Origin: Alphaproteobacteria bacterium
GTDB taxonomy: Bacteria > Pseudomonadota > Alphaproteobacteria > UBA9219
DNA: 64,000 nucleotides
Assembly (NCBI GenBank): GCA_028690155.1
Contig: JAQVBU010000007.1
Span: 37,331-101,330, forward strand
Direction of reading: 5' to 3'
In this document: piece by piece, positions 56,195-64,000 of the stretch
Layout: every line of letters starts with the position of its first letter
Position numbering within the stretch: position 1 is the first letter of the stretch
Position numbers and translations under genes: made by a program
The notes under the pieces: model-generated
The model's database searches: none
What the model was told of the DNA's origin: nothing
What the model saw: the letters and a program-made list of their open reading frames with translations, nothing else

Positions 56195-57269
56195 GGGAAA
56201 GAGTTTGGCCTCGACACGCGAAAAAGTCAAAAACCATCCGAGCCCGGCGGCGTTGCTTCGTTGGTATGACCGGCATCGACGAGAGCTTCCTTGGCGCGCG
56301 TTGCCCCATGAAAAGGCCGATCCTTATCGCGTTTGGCTTTCCGAGATGATGTTGCAGCAAACGACAGTGGCGACCGTTACCCCTTATTTTAACAAATTTA
56401 TCCGGGCTTGGCCGACGTTGACGGCTTTGGCTGGGGCCGATCTCGACGATATTTTGCGAGTGTGGGCGGGGCTCGGGTACTATCGGCGGGCCAAGCTGTT
56501 ACACGAGGCCGCGCGCATTCTTCAAGCCGATTTTAAGGGACATTTCCCCGACGATGAAGCGGTCTTGCGTTCCTTGCCGGGTATAGGCGTTTACACGGCG
56601 GCGGCGATTGCGGCGATTGCGTTCGATAAACCCGCCAATGTGGTCGACGGCAATGTCGAGCGCGTTATGGCGCGCCTTTTCCTTGTCGACGAGCCTTTGC
56701 CGCACGCCAAAAAGACGCTTCGAGGTTTGGCCGCGACGTTGGTGCCCTCTCGGCGTCCGGGCGATTATGCTCAGGCGCTTATGGATCTCGGCGCCACGGT
56801 TTGTACGCCACGCGCTCCTTCATGTTCGGCTTGTCCATGGAAACGTCATTGCCGCGCGTTTGCCTTGGGAAAGGAAGGGGTTTTTCCACGCCGTCGCGTT
56901 CAAAAAGCCAAGCCCATCAGGAAAACAACGGCTTTTGTTCTTTTGAATGATCGCGGCGACGTGTTGCTGCGCCGTCGGCCTTCACACGGCCTTTTGGCCA
57001 ACATGATGGAGGTTCCGACAAGCCCTTGGCACAAGGGCGAGGCCTTCCCTCAAGAACAGGATTTTGCTTGTACGCCCGCCAAGGCTGTGTGGACAAAGTG
57101 CCCCGGTGTTGTGCGCCATGTCTTTTCTCATTTTATTCTTGAGGCTGTGGTTTTTAAGGCCGTCGTTCGCCGAAAACATTCTGGAACGTGGGTTTCTTTG
57201 GCTGATCTCGATAAGCAGGCTTTGCCGAGTGTTATGGAAAAAATTATTCGCAGAGCCTGCCTTTCTTAG
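56193..57269 (+). CDS. mutY: Adenine DNA glycosylase
   Basis: 358 residues. Catalytic Glu51 in WLSEMMLQQTTV, the helix-hairpin-helix LPGIGVYTAAAIA (128-140), catalytic Asp152 in VDGNVERV, and the iron-sulphur ligands Cys204, Cys211, Cys214 and Cys220 are all present. A Nudix-like C-terminal domain that senses 8-oxoguanine starts near residue 245. It removes A opposite 8-oxoG. Its start codon shares bases with the divergent DUF721 start. Confidence 0.92.
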   Translation: MGKSLASTREKVKNHPSPAALLRWYDRHRRELPWRALPHEKADPYRVWLSEMMLQQTTVATVTPYFNKFIRAWPTLTALAGADLDDILRVWAGLGYYRRAKLLHEAARILQADFKGHFPDDEAVLRSLPGIGVYTAAAIAAIAFDKPANVVDGNVERVMARLFLVDEPLPHAKKTLRGLAATLVPSRRPGDYAQALMDLGATVCTPRAPSCSACPWKRHCRAFALGKEGVFPRRRVQKAKPIRKTTAFVLLNDRGDVLLRRRPSHGLLANMMEVPTSPWHKGEAFPQEQDFACTPAKAVWTKCPGVVRHVFSHFILEAVVFKAVVRRKHSGTWVSLADLDKQALPSVMEKIIRRACLS

Positions 57270-57363
57270 GGGCTGGACTCATTAATGTCGCGCCCTTTGG
57301 ATTTGCGATAGGAAGGAAACAGAACCTCTCGAGATTAATAAGTCCAAACCCTCGTTCTGCCGC

Positions 57364-57392
57364 TTGGAAAAATCTACCTTCGTGCCTATAAT
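57364..57392 (+). promoter_or_regulatory. Sigma70 promoter before secreted unknown
   Basis: A -35 box TTGGAA (57364-57369) and a perfect -10 box TATAAT (57387-57392) with 17 nt between. Transcription would start near 57400, about 20 nt before the ATG at 57420. A GGCGCGCC palindrome follows the -10 box. Confidence 0.75.
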
Positions 57393-57419
57393 AGGCGCGC
57401 CTTTCGAAAGGATACGCCC

Positions 57420-58214
57420 ATGCTGCGCCTCCGGACGCTTTTCCCCCTCCTTTGCCTTCTGAGTGCCCTTTTCATAAGCCCTTTGGCTTATGCGCGCGAC
57501 GGCTATGATTCTGTGTCGTGGAAAAACCTTGTACGCACCTTGGTTCGCTTCAATGCCATTAATCTTGCCTCTCCGGAATTTCTGAAGGAATACGCCATTG
57601 TGACCGAGTGCGATCTTTATCAGGCCTATTACAACGATGAATTTAAGTGGAATCGCGTTTTAATGGCCATCAAGGATTCGGTTGAGGCAAACAAAAACTC
57701 GTTTCCTCAAAACTATGATCTCGACGTCAGGATGCAGTTGGATCGGTATGATTTTGAGGACAAACGGTTCCGCTTTACGCCGAAAACGGCGCTGTCCAAA
57801 GTCAACACGTTTTCTCTTTTTGAGGCAAGAAACGAAGAGTGTGGGTACGATCAGGTTGTTCTCTTGCCGCGCGCTTTTCGTGCCGTGATTCCGTCGGTTC
57901 TTTATCTTGAGGGGGTGCCGCTTTCCGAGTCTGAGGCCCAAGCCCTTCTTTCGCGCATGAAGGCCGCGAACAACGCGGACCGTTCGGTTTACGCACGGTA
58001 TAAATTCCGCATTGTTTATGTCGAGCCGTTACGCCGTGTGCAGGACATTTCACAAACGAACGCGGCCTCGTCGCGGCGTGAGAAAGCGTCAATCGCCGAA
58101 AGAAATGCTCGGCTCGATGCCGTCCTCGATTCGATCGAGTTTTACGAAGATATCGATATGACCAAACTTTTTTACCGATATAAACCGGACGGTCAAAAGG
58201 CCAAGCCACTTTGA
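57420..58214 (+). CDS. Secreted protein of unknown function
   Basis: 264 residues with a clear signal peptide (MLRLRTLFPLLCLLSALF, cleavage near AYA at residue 25). The mature part is mixed alpha/beta with TECDLYQAYYNDEFKW near residue 62 and YKFRIVYVEPLRRVQDI near 198. I could not assign the family. It stands alone behind a strong promoter with an AAAGGA ribosome site. Confidence 0.6.
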   Translation: MLRLRTLFPLLCLLSALFISPLAYARDGYDSVSWKNLVRTLVRFNAINLASPEFLKEYAIVTECDLYQAYYNDEFKWNRVLMAIKDSVEANKNSFPQNYDLDVRMQLDRYDFEDKRFRFTPKTALSKVNTFSLFEARNEECGYDQVVLLPRAFRAVIPSVLYLEGVPLSESEAQALLSRMKAANNADRSVYARYKFRIVYVEPLRRVQDISQTNAASSRREKASIAERNARLDAVLDSIEFYEDIDMTKLFYRYKPDGQKAKPL

Positions 58215-58327
58215 GACGGTGGCCGTTCCTCGGGGTTCTTTTGGCGTAGAGCGGAGAATCGCGCTTGTGGCGCAAAAGAACACGTCTTGCAACGAGGCGT
58301 GCCTCTGTCATCATGGGGCCGCCGCGT

Positions 58328-59233
58328 TTAAAATGTCCGAGACGTTTTTGTTCCCGCGAGGACGCGTTCTTGCAGGACGTTTTTTCGAAAGGAAAAAAGT
58401 TTGGCCGGGCGCCCGGACGTTCCCTCTTTGATGCGCCCCGTTTCTTCGACGAGGCCCTGCCTTTCGATAAGGCGGCGAAAGTTTTGCTTGTGAAGAGGGG
58501 TTCCAGCAAGAGCTTCGACGGTGTTTTGAAGGTCGAGCATCGTGAATTCCTTGGGAAGAAGCTCAAAAACGACGGGGCGATATTTGATTTTGGCGCGCAG
58601 ACGTGCCATTGCCGTCGCGACGATGCGCCGGTGATCGTAGGCCATGGCTTCACCGAGACAAAGTTTCTTGGGACGGGGCGCTTCGGCAACAAGCCCCACC
58701 TCCCATAAAAGCTCGTAGCGTTGCAGAACGAGTTCTTCGTTCCAAGAACGTGGATCCGAAGGAAATGTGCCTTGGATGCGTGTGGCGCGTTCCTTCTTCT
58801 GGGCTGTTGAAGCGGCCTTGTTTTTCCACGCGTTCAGGGCGGGGAGAATGGTTTCGGCGATAAGGGGAGGTGGGCCAAGGCGATGGTCTTCCCAAGGAAA
58901 ATGCTTGTACCAAGGCGACCATGGCGATTTTTGTGGGCCTGAAGATTCGCGGACCAAGGCCAGATATCCAATGGACACAGCGCGGGCGTCGGCCGAGCGT
59001 CGTCCACGGTCGGCAAAGGTGTAGAGTTGTTCAATATACCCGAGGGTTTTATGAGCCTTCATCTTGGCCCATGCACGCAGACCTTGTTCAAGCGTACGGT
59101 GGTTTGTTTCGAAGGGCCCGCAGGGCAGAGAGAATCCGTCCGTTGTTAGGATGCTGGGGCTGCCTGCTTCGACGGCGACGATAACGGCGTTTAGTTCAAG
59201 AAGGACGGCTGAAAGACGCCCCGGTTCCATCAT
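58328..59233 (-). CDS. NrtR-like Nudix regulator
   Basis: 301 residues. The N-terminal domain has a Nudix-like fold (LELNAVIVAVEAGSPSIL, IEQLYTFADRGR) but no intact Nudix box, as in NAD-metabolism regulators. The C-terminal winged helix reads ELLPKEFTMLDLQNTVEALAGTPLHKQNFRRLI and GRPAKLFSFRKNVL. It probably represses an NAD-related operon in response to an ADP-ribose-type ligand. The lipoprotein gene starts just upstream and the stop of that gene abuts the first codon here. Confidence 0.7.
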   Translation of the reverse strand: MMEPGRLSAVLLELNAVIVAVEAGSPSILTTDGFSLPCGPFETNHRTLEQGLRAWAKMKAHKTLGYIEQLYTFADRGRRSADARAVSIGYLALVRESSGPQKSPWSPWYKHFPWEDHRLGPPPLIAETILPALNAWKNKAASTAQKKERATRIQGTFPSDPRSWNEELVLQRYELLWEVGLVAEAPRPKKLCLGEAMAYDHRRIVATAMARLRAKIKYRPVVFELLPKEFTMLDLQNTVEALAGTPLHKQNFRRLIERQGLVEETGRIKEGTSGRPAKLFSFRKNVLQERVLAGTKTSRTF

Positions 59234-59497
59234 TTACCACGACGACGTACGCGAAGACGAGTCATCGGTTTCCATTTGGTCGACGATATAGCCAATGCCG
59301 GTTCCGGCCACGCCGCCGATCGCCGCGCCGCATGAGACGCATCCGCCCATAATGACGGTTCCCAAAGCGCCGACGGCCGTTCCGGCGGCCGCGCCGGTCA
59401 GCATGCGCTGCTCTTGAGGGGTCAGCTCGGAACATCCCGCCAGAGCCAGCAGCCCAAAAACCAGCAGGGACTTTCTTGCGACGGTGCCGATAGACAT
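59234..59497 (-). CDS. Small glycine-zipper lipoprotein
   Basis: 87 residues: lipobox LAGC (Cys22), then a glycine-zipper membrane segment (GAAAGTAVGALGTVIMGG, GAAIGGVAGTGIGYIVD). The ATG at 59497 is preceded by AAGGAG. Similar to OsmB/SlyB-like envelope proteins; the role is not known. Confidence 0.7.
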   Translation of the reverse strand: MSIGTVARKSLLVFGLLALAGCSELTPQEQRMLTGAAAGTAVGALGTVIMGGCVSCGAAIGGVAGTGIGYIVDQMETDDSSSRTSSW

Positions 59498-59617
59498 AGC
59501 ACTCTCCTTAGAATTCAAACGAGGAAATTACGGTAACCCTATGTCAAGGAAGGTAAAAAAATGGTGAAGACGGCATCCTTTTTGAGAGAAATCTTAACAA
59601 ACAAGAAGGCTTATCTT

Positions 59618-61000
59618 TTATGGCGAAGGGTGCTGGCGTGATGCCTTGTGGAGTTTTGCTTGTGCAAACAGAAGAAGCGTTGACGGGTCTAACTGCCCTA
59701 GATGCTTGATGTTTTTTCCAGCGGCGAACACAAGTTGTTCGGATTCCCTTTGGCTTAGGATGTTTTTTTCGTCGAGTTCTTTTCTTGCCTTAAGGACGGC
59801 GTCCGCCAAGTCTTCTCTGTTTTGGGCTATGAAATAGAGAATATCGAGAAGAATTTTCCCGTTAGCCTGAAAGGGCCGTGCGATAGCCGCCTTGGTAAGG
59901 GTGGTGATGGTATCGGCATCAACGAACGATGGATCCTCTGCCACACGGGAGGCGAGTTCTTCAATAGGGCCACAGTTTACCAGAAGATCAACTTGCGTTT
60001 TGGTCACGGGGGTCTTTTTAGACGAGGCCGTGACGCCCCCTTTTTTCAGGGGTCGAAAAACACGAAGAGATTGTTTGTTGTTTGGTCTTTGCTCGGCCAT
60101 GTTAGGGGCGAAAGCTGGGCCGATCTTGTTGTGACCAAGGGTTTCCCTTTTCATTTCATTGAAAAGTGTTTTCGCTTCCGGATTCCATCGAAGAAGAGTT
60201 TTCACAAGCAGAGGCTCATCTTGAGGAAACGTAAGGATGAGGTTCTTAAGAAAACTCCGGGCGGATTCATACATCTCGGCGTTGTTTTTTTCTTTCGAGT
60301 TGAACAGAAGCCCGCTTGCACAAACAAAGGCGTGGTTTTTCAACGGGGGCTTTCGAAGCGCTTTTTTAAAAACAAAGGCAAGGGCGTCTTCGCGGTAATC
60401 GAACTTCTCCGTTTTCAGGGCGATCTTGCACGCGATAACGGTTGCCGCTTCTTCAAGATCGTCGCCTTTGTTGGAGAGGGAGGTCAAAAGGGCAAAGAAG
60501 GCGTTGTTGGCACTGGAATAGCTCCAATCATGGCTTTTTTCTGCCACGATGTTGACGGATTGATCGAGGGCCTTCAAAAGAGATGGGGCTAAAGACGGCT
60601 TCTGTCGAAGCTTGTTATCGGCAAAGGTAAGGGCTTTTTGTGCCCTCTCTTCGTTGCGTTGTTTTAAGGAAAGAAGGAGAAGCTCTGGCACAAGCGTGCT
60701 CATCGAGAGATCTTTGCTTCCTTGAAACGGATATTCGCTGCTGTTTTCCAAGAGCCGGTTAAGGAATTGAATCTGATCTTCCATACAGGCCTTTTCGTAG
60801 GCCGAGAGCAGATCTTTTGTTTTCAACTTTTGCGTGCTCATGTTCTTTTGTTCCGCGCTCCTTTTAGACGAGGCCTTCATGGTAGGAAAGAATGAAAAGA
60901 TATCGTACAAAATTCTATGGTTAATTTGGGTCCTGATCTCTATGCGTGTAACAAATTGTAAGAATGCTTGTCTTTTCTTGATAACGGCATGCGTGTACAT
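59618..61000 (-). CDS. Orphan alpha-helical protein
   Basis: Up to 460 residues, but the first 40 have no ribosome site and the true start may be ATG 60880 or 60841. The body is helical, rich in Leu, Lys and Ser, with HEAT- or TPR-like spacing (LVPELLLLSLKQRNEERAQKAL) and a Lys-rich linker near residue 330. I recognise no domain. Confidence 0.45.
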   Translation of the reverse strand: MYTHAVIKKRQAFLQFVTRIEIRTQINHRILYDIFSFFPTMKASSKRSAEQKNMSTQKLKTKDLLSAYEKACMEDQIQFLNRLLENSSEYPFQGSKDLSMSTLVPELLLLSLKQRNEERAQKALTFADNKLRQKPSLAPSLLKALDQSVNIVAEKSHDWSYSSANNAFFALLTSLSNKGDDLEEAATVIACKIALKTEKFDYREDALAFVFKKALRKPPLKNHAFVCASGLLFNSKEKNNAEMYESARSFLKNLILTFPQDEPLLVKTLLRWNPEAKTLFNEMKRETLGHNKIGPAFAPNMAEQRPNNKQSLRVFRPLKKGGVTASSKKTPVTKTQVDLLVNCGPIEELASRVAEDPSFVDADTITTLTKAAIARPFQANGKILLDILYFIAQNREDLADAVLKARKELDEKNILSQRESEQLVFAAGKNIKHLGQLDPSTLLLFAQAKLHKASRQHPSP

Positions 61001-61053
61001 ATAAATCAGGATGTTACCGAAAAATCGGGCCGGAAAAATAAGGATTTGTTTTT

Positions 61054-62022
61054 ATGTCTTATGAACCGTTTCTTGACGATCAAGGGTTGAAAAACACCGT
61101 ACCCCCTGCGTTGGGTGGAGCGGGGGAGACCTTTGCGCTTCAGCAAACGTTGGCTCGCGAGGTCGCTTGCTCCGGGGTTGGCGTTCATTCTGGCCAGACC
61201 GTTCATATGCGTTTATGCCCAGCTTCCGAGAATACGGGGATCGTTTTTATTCGGACCGACCTTGTCAACGGGGCGCGTACGGTCAATGCGCGTTGGGACA
61301 ATGTGGTCGACACGCGTTTGTGCACCGTTATTGGGAATGATCACGGCGGCCGCGTGGCCACGGTTGAGCATCTTATGGCTGCCCTTTTTGCTTGCGGCGT
61401 GGATAATGCCCGCATTGAAATTGACGGCGGAGAAGTGCCGGTTATGGATGGCAGCGCCGATGTTTTTGTCGGCCTTTTGGACGAGGCGGGACTTGCGCGC
61501 CAAAAAGCGCCACGCCGAGTCATTGATATTTTGGCGCCTGTTGACATCGTTTGCGAAGGTCGGCGCGTCAGCTTATCGCCGGCGGCCGAGCCGCGCTACA
61601 GCGTGACAATCGATTTTGACAGCGCTCCCATCAAGAGGCAGCGCTACGACATGGTTCTTTCTCCGGATGCCTTTAGGGATGAAATCTCTCGGGCGCGGAC
61701 GTTTGGTTTTTTTGAACAGGTCGATCAGCTCAAGAAGATGGGGCTTGCGCAGGGCGGGTCATTGGAGAATTCCATTATTATCAAGGATGGCCGAGTTCTT
61801 AATGAAGACGGTTTGCGTTATGAGGACGAGTTCGTGCGCCATAAGCTTTTGGACGCCATTGGTGACTTGGCCTTGGCCGGGGCTGTGCTCCGGGGCCATT
61901 TCGAGGGCGCTTGCTGCGGTCATGCCCTGAATAACCGCTTGTTGCGCGCTTTGTTCTCTAAGCCCGACGCCTGGCGTATTGCCGAGGATGGGTTTTGGGG
62001 ACTTCACGCGGCTGTTGCCTGA
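61054..62022 (+). CDS. lpxC: UDP-3-O-acyl-N-acetylglucosamine deacetylase
   Basis: 322 residues, the committed zinc enzyme of lipid A synthesis. VATVEHLMAALFACGVDNA has the first zinc His, FVRHKLLDAIGDLALAG the second His and the Asp, and CCGHALNNRLLRAL the catalytic His. An N-terminal extension of about 25 residues is seen. lpxC-bamD-recN is a familiar alphaproteobacterial order, although ftsZ is missing upstream. Confidence 0.95.
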   Translation: MSYEPFLDDQGLKNTVPPALGGAGETFALQQTLAREVACSGVGVHSGQTVHMRLCPASENTGIVFIRTDLVNGARTVNARWDNVVDTRLCTVIGNDHGGRVATVEHLMAALFACGVDNARIEIDGGEVPVMDGSADVFVGLLDEAGLARQKAPRRVIDILAPVDIVCEGRRVSLSPAAEPRYSVTIDFDSAPIKRQRYDMVLSPDAFRDEISRARTFGFFEQVDQLKKMGLAQGGSLENSIIIKDGRVLNEDGLRYEDEFVRHKLLDAIGDLALAGAVLRGHFEGACCGHALNNRLLRALFSKPDAWRIAEDGFWGLHAAVA

Positions 62023-62074
62023 TCCGCCGCTTTTTATGCTATAAACGAAAGGCTTGTCGCTGGGTTGATTCGGT

Positions 62075-62869
62075 ATGCCTTGTCGTTTTTCTTTTCGGTT
62101 CAGTCCTCTTGTTTTGACGTTCGCCTTGGCGGCGGGCGTGACGGCGTGCGCCGGAAACGTGCCTCATGACGAGGTCGCGCCGGAGGAAGCTGTCGACGTT
62201 CTTTACACAAAGGGCGCGGACGCTTTGGATCGCGGCGCCTATAAAGAAGCGGCAAAGAACTTTGCGGAGGTCGATCGGCAACATCCCTATTCGTCGTGGG
62301 CCCTGCGCGCCGAGATTATGGAAGCGTTTTCGTATTACAAGGATATGGATTACGACAAGGCGATCCGTGCTTTGGACCAGTTTATCGAGCTCCATCCAGG
62401 AAACGCCGACGTTGCCTATGCGTATTATCTGAAAGCGTTATGTGATTACGAGCGCATCTTTGACGTCAAACGCGATCAGGCTGCAACCCGGCGGGCGCTG
62501 GAAGGCTTGCAGGGCATCGTTCAGCGTTTTCCCGATACGGAGTACGCGCGCGACGCCTCTTTGAAGATAGGCCTTATCCGCGACCATTTGGCCGGAGCCG
62601 AGATGGATGTGGGACGCTATTATCTTAAACGCCACCTTTATATCGCCGCCATCGGCCGCTTTAAGACGGTCGTCGATCGGTACCAAACCACAAGCCACGT
62701 TCCGGAAGCTCTGGAACGTTTGGTTGAATGCTATGTGGCTTTGGGTATGGCCGGAGAGGCGCAAAAAAACGCGGCTGTTTTGGGATATAATTTTCCTGGC
62801 AGCGATTGGTATCGGGACGCCTATAATCTTTTAAAGAAAAAAGGCCTTGTTTCGGACGGCGAGAAATAA
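62075..62869 (+). CDS. bamD: Outer membrane assembly lipoprotein BamD
   Basis: 264 residues: signal and lipobox VTAC (Cys25), then five TPR units. LYTKGADALDRGAYKEAAKNF, QHPYSSWALRAEIMEAFSYYK and ALDQFIELHPGNADVAYAYYLKALCDY are the BamD signature. It is an essential part of the BAM complex that inserts outer-membrane proteins. Confidence 0.92.
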   Translation: MPCRFSFRFSPLVLTFALAAGVTACAGNVPHDEVAPEEAVDVLYTKGADALDRGAYKEAAKNFAEVDRQHPYSSWALRAEIMEAFSYYKDMDYDKAIRALDQFIELHPGNADVAYAYYLKALCDYERIFDVKRDQAATRRALEGLQGIVQRFPDTEYARDASLKIGLIRDHLAGAEMDVGRYYLKRHLYIAAIGRFKTVVDRYQTTSHVPEALERLVECYVALGMAGEAQKNAAVLGYNFPGSDWYRDAYNLLKKKGLVSDGEK

Positions 62870-62887
62870 GTGTCGGGGCGGACGAGC

Positions 62888-64000
62888 ATGCTGACGCGCC
62901 TTGTTATTTCAAATGTGGTTCTTATTGAGAAGCTGGCTTTGTCTTTCGACGGGGGCCTGAACGTTTTTACGGGCGAGACGGGGGCCGGCAAGTCGATTGT
63001 CCTCGACGCGCTGGGGCTGGCCTTGGGCGGACGAAGCGACGCCGGACTTGTGCGCGCTGGCGCCGGGCAGGCCTCGGTGACGGCGGAATTTTCTTTGAAC
63101 GAGAACCATCCTGTTTTCTCCTTGGCGCGCGAGCAGGGGTTGGATGCCGGGAACCCGATCCTTTTGCGGCGTGTGGTCGGCCAAGACGGCAAGAGCCGCG
63201 CGTTTTTCAACGATCAGCCCATCGGGGTCGGCCTGTTAAGGCAGTTCGGCGAGACACTTTTGGAAATTCACGGACAGTTTGACACGCAAGGGCTTCTGAA
63301 TGCGGGAACGCATAGGGCGTTGCTGGATTCCTTCGGCCGTTTGTCGGATTTGTGCGCGGAAACGGTACGGGCCTTTGCCGCATGGAAGGAAGCCGTAGCC
63401 GAGGAAAAAGTGGTCCGGGAAGCGCATGCCCGCGCCATGGCCGAGGAGTCGTTTCTGCGCGGCTCGGTGGACGATCTGACGGCGCTTGATCCCCATCCGG
63501 GCGAGGCAGAGACGTTGGCGGCCGAACGCGCGACGCTTCAGCATCGCGAGAAGATCGCCGAAGCCCTGACGTCGGTCCTAACGCTTTTGGACGGCGAGCG
63601 TGGCGCGGTGTCGTCGTTGGCGCAGGCGGCCAAGGCGATGGCGCGGGTGGCGGACAAGGCGCCGGGGCTTTCGGACGTTCTTGGCGGCCTGGATCGGGCG
63701 TTGAACGAGGCGACCGAGGCATCCCAAGCGGCGGGGCATTTTTTCTCGGAGCTGGATTCCGGTCCCGACGCGCTGCAGAAACTTGACGATCGCCTGTTTG
63801 CCTTGAGGGCGGCGGCGCGCAAACATAATGTGCCGGTTGATTCCTTGCAGGATGTCTTGGAGGATTTTTCGGCGCGGTTGGCTTTGTTGACGGACGAAAG
63901 CGCACGGTTGGCTCAATGCGCCGCCCAAGCGGATCAGGCGTTCGACGCTTATCGAAAACAGGCCGAGAGGTTGAGCGCAAAAAGACGACTGGCGGCGAAA
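62888..64000 (+). CDS. recN: DNA repair ATPase RecN (partial)
   Basis: 371 codons, still open at the window end; full RecN is about 550. MLTRLVISNVVLIEKLALSFD leads to the Walker A GETGAGKS (residues 29-36), then LLEIHGQFDTQGLLN and a coiled-coil arm. The C-terminal Walker B and signature lie outside. RecN is an SMC-like protein for double-strand break repair. It starts 18 bp after bamD. Confidence 0.93.
   Translation, partial: MLTRLVISNVVLIEKLALSFDGGLNVFTGETGAGKSIVLDALGLALGGRSDAGLVRAGAGQASVTAEFSLNENHPVFSLAREQGLDAGNPILLRRVVGQDGKSRAFFNDQPIGVGLLRQFGETLLEIHGQFDTQGLLNAGTHRALLDSFGRLSDLCAETVRAFAAWKEAVAEEKVVREAHARAMAEESFLRGSVDDLTALDPHPGEAETLAAERATLQHREKIAEALTSVLTLLDGERGAVSSLAQAAKAMARVADKAPGLSDVLGGLDRALNEATEASQAAGHFFSELDSGPDALQKLDDRLFALRAAARKHNVPVDSLQDVLEDFSARLALLTDESARLAQCAAQADQAFDAYRKQAERLSAKRRLAAK

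Noticed and set aside
63207..63980. 257-residue Pro/Arg-rich minus-strand frame
   Set aside because: Antisense to recN; composition is that of a shadow frame.

Overview
The window looks like chromosome from an alphaproteobacterium, probably a deep-branching Rhodospirillales-like lineage. The evidence is gene order: str-S10-spc ribosomal clusters with alphaproteobacterial features, rlpA-dacA-tmk-holB, lpxC-bamD-recN, flgF-flgG-flgA-flgH, a DUF2312/GapR protein, a DUF721-mutY pair and an RquA-type rhodoquinone enzyme. Flagellar rod and L-ring genes, c-di-GMP proteins and exopolysaccharide genes suggest a motile, surface-interacting cell. rquA suggests it can respire at low oxygen. The species cannot be named from this sequence.

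Layout. 0-8.3 kb: a tandem array containing tRNA-Val(GAC) 3' ends, then a leftward block rpmH-rnpA-TPR/glycosyltransferase-like-rquA-UDG, a GGDEF protein, a TMTC-like membrane TPR protein and an uncharacterised P-loop protein. 8.4-11.1 kb: polA. 11.2-25.6 kb: an unbroken translation cluster (rpsL, rpsG, fusA, tuf, then rpsJ to rplO) that ends in a strong terminator, with no secY after rplO. 25.6-27.4 kb: a dispersed palindromic repeat and two divergent TsaE-like paralogues separated by a telomere-type hexamer repeat. 27.4-28.8 kb: L10 leader, rplJ, rplL and a terminator, with no rpoB. 28.8-34.2 kb: a DUF465 protein, a large Hsp70-like protein, a lipoprotein, and a GT2/GtrA pair. 34.2-44.7 kb: leftward cell-wall and replication genes (holB, tmk, dacA, rlpA, mltB-like, DUF218, gapR), an RNA methyltransferase, a TerC-family protein, thioredoxin, a GT4 enzyme and recO.

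44.7-51.8 kb: a second full repeat copy, a polyprenyl-phosphate sugar transferase, flgFGAH behind a good sigma54 promoter, and a PAS-like/GGDEF/EAL protein. 51.8-54.2 kb: a small island with two orphan genes, flanked by a duplicated stretch and an EAL gene fragment, next to tRNA-Val(UAC). 54.4-64 kb: a DedA-family protein, a VanX-like dipeptidase, DUF721 and mutY, a secreted unknown, an NrtR-like Nudix regulator, a glycine-zipper lipoprotein, an orphan helical protein, lpxC, bamD and the start of recN.

The most distinctive items are rquA; the three-copy dispersed repeat whose CTAG-containing ends supply the stop codons of four neighbouring genes; the TsaE-like pair with the TTAGGG-type repeat; the tRNA-end tandem array; and the flanked island at 51.8-54.2 kb. 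All calls come from reading the sequence and from family knowledge; no database search was run.
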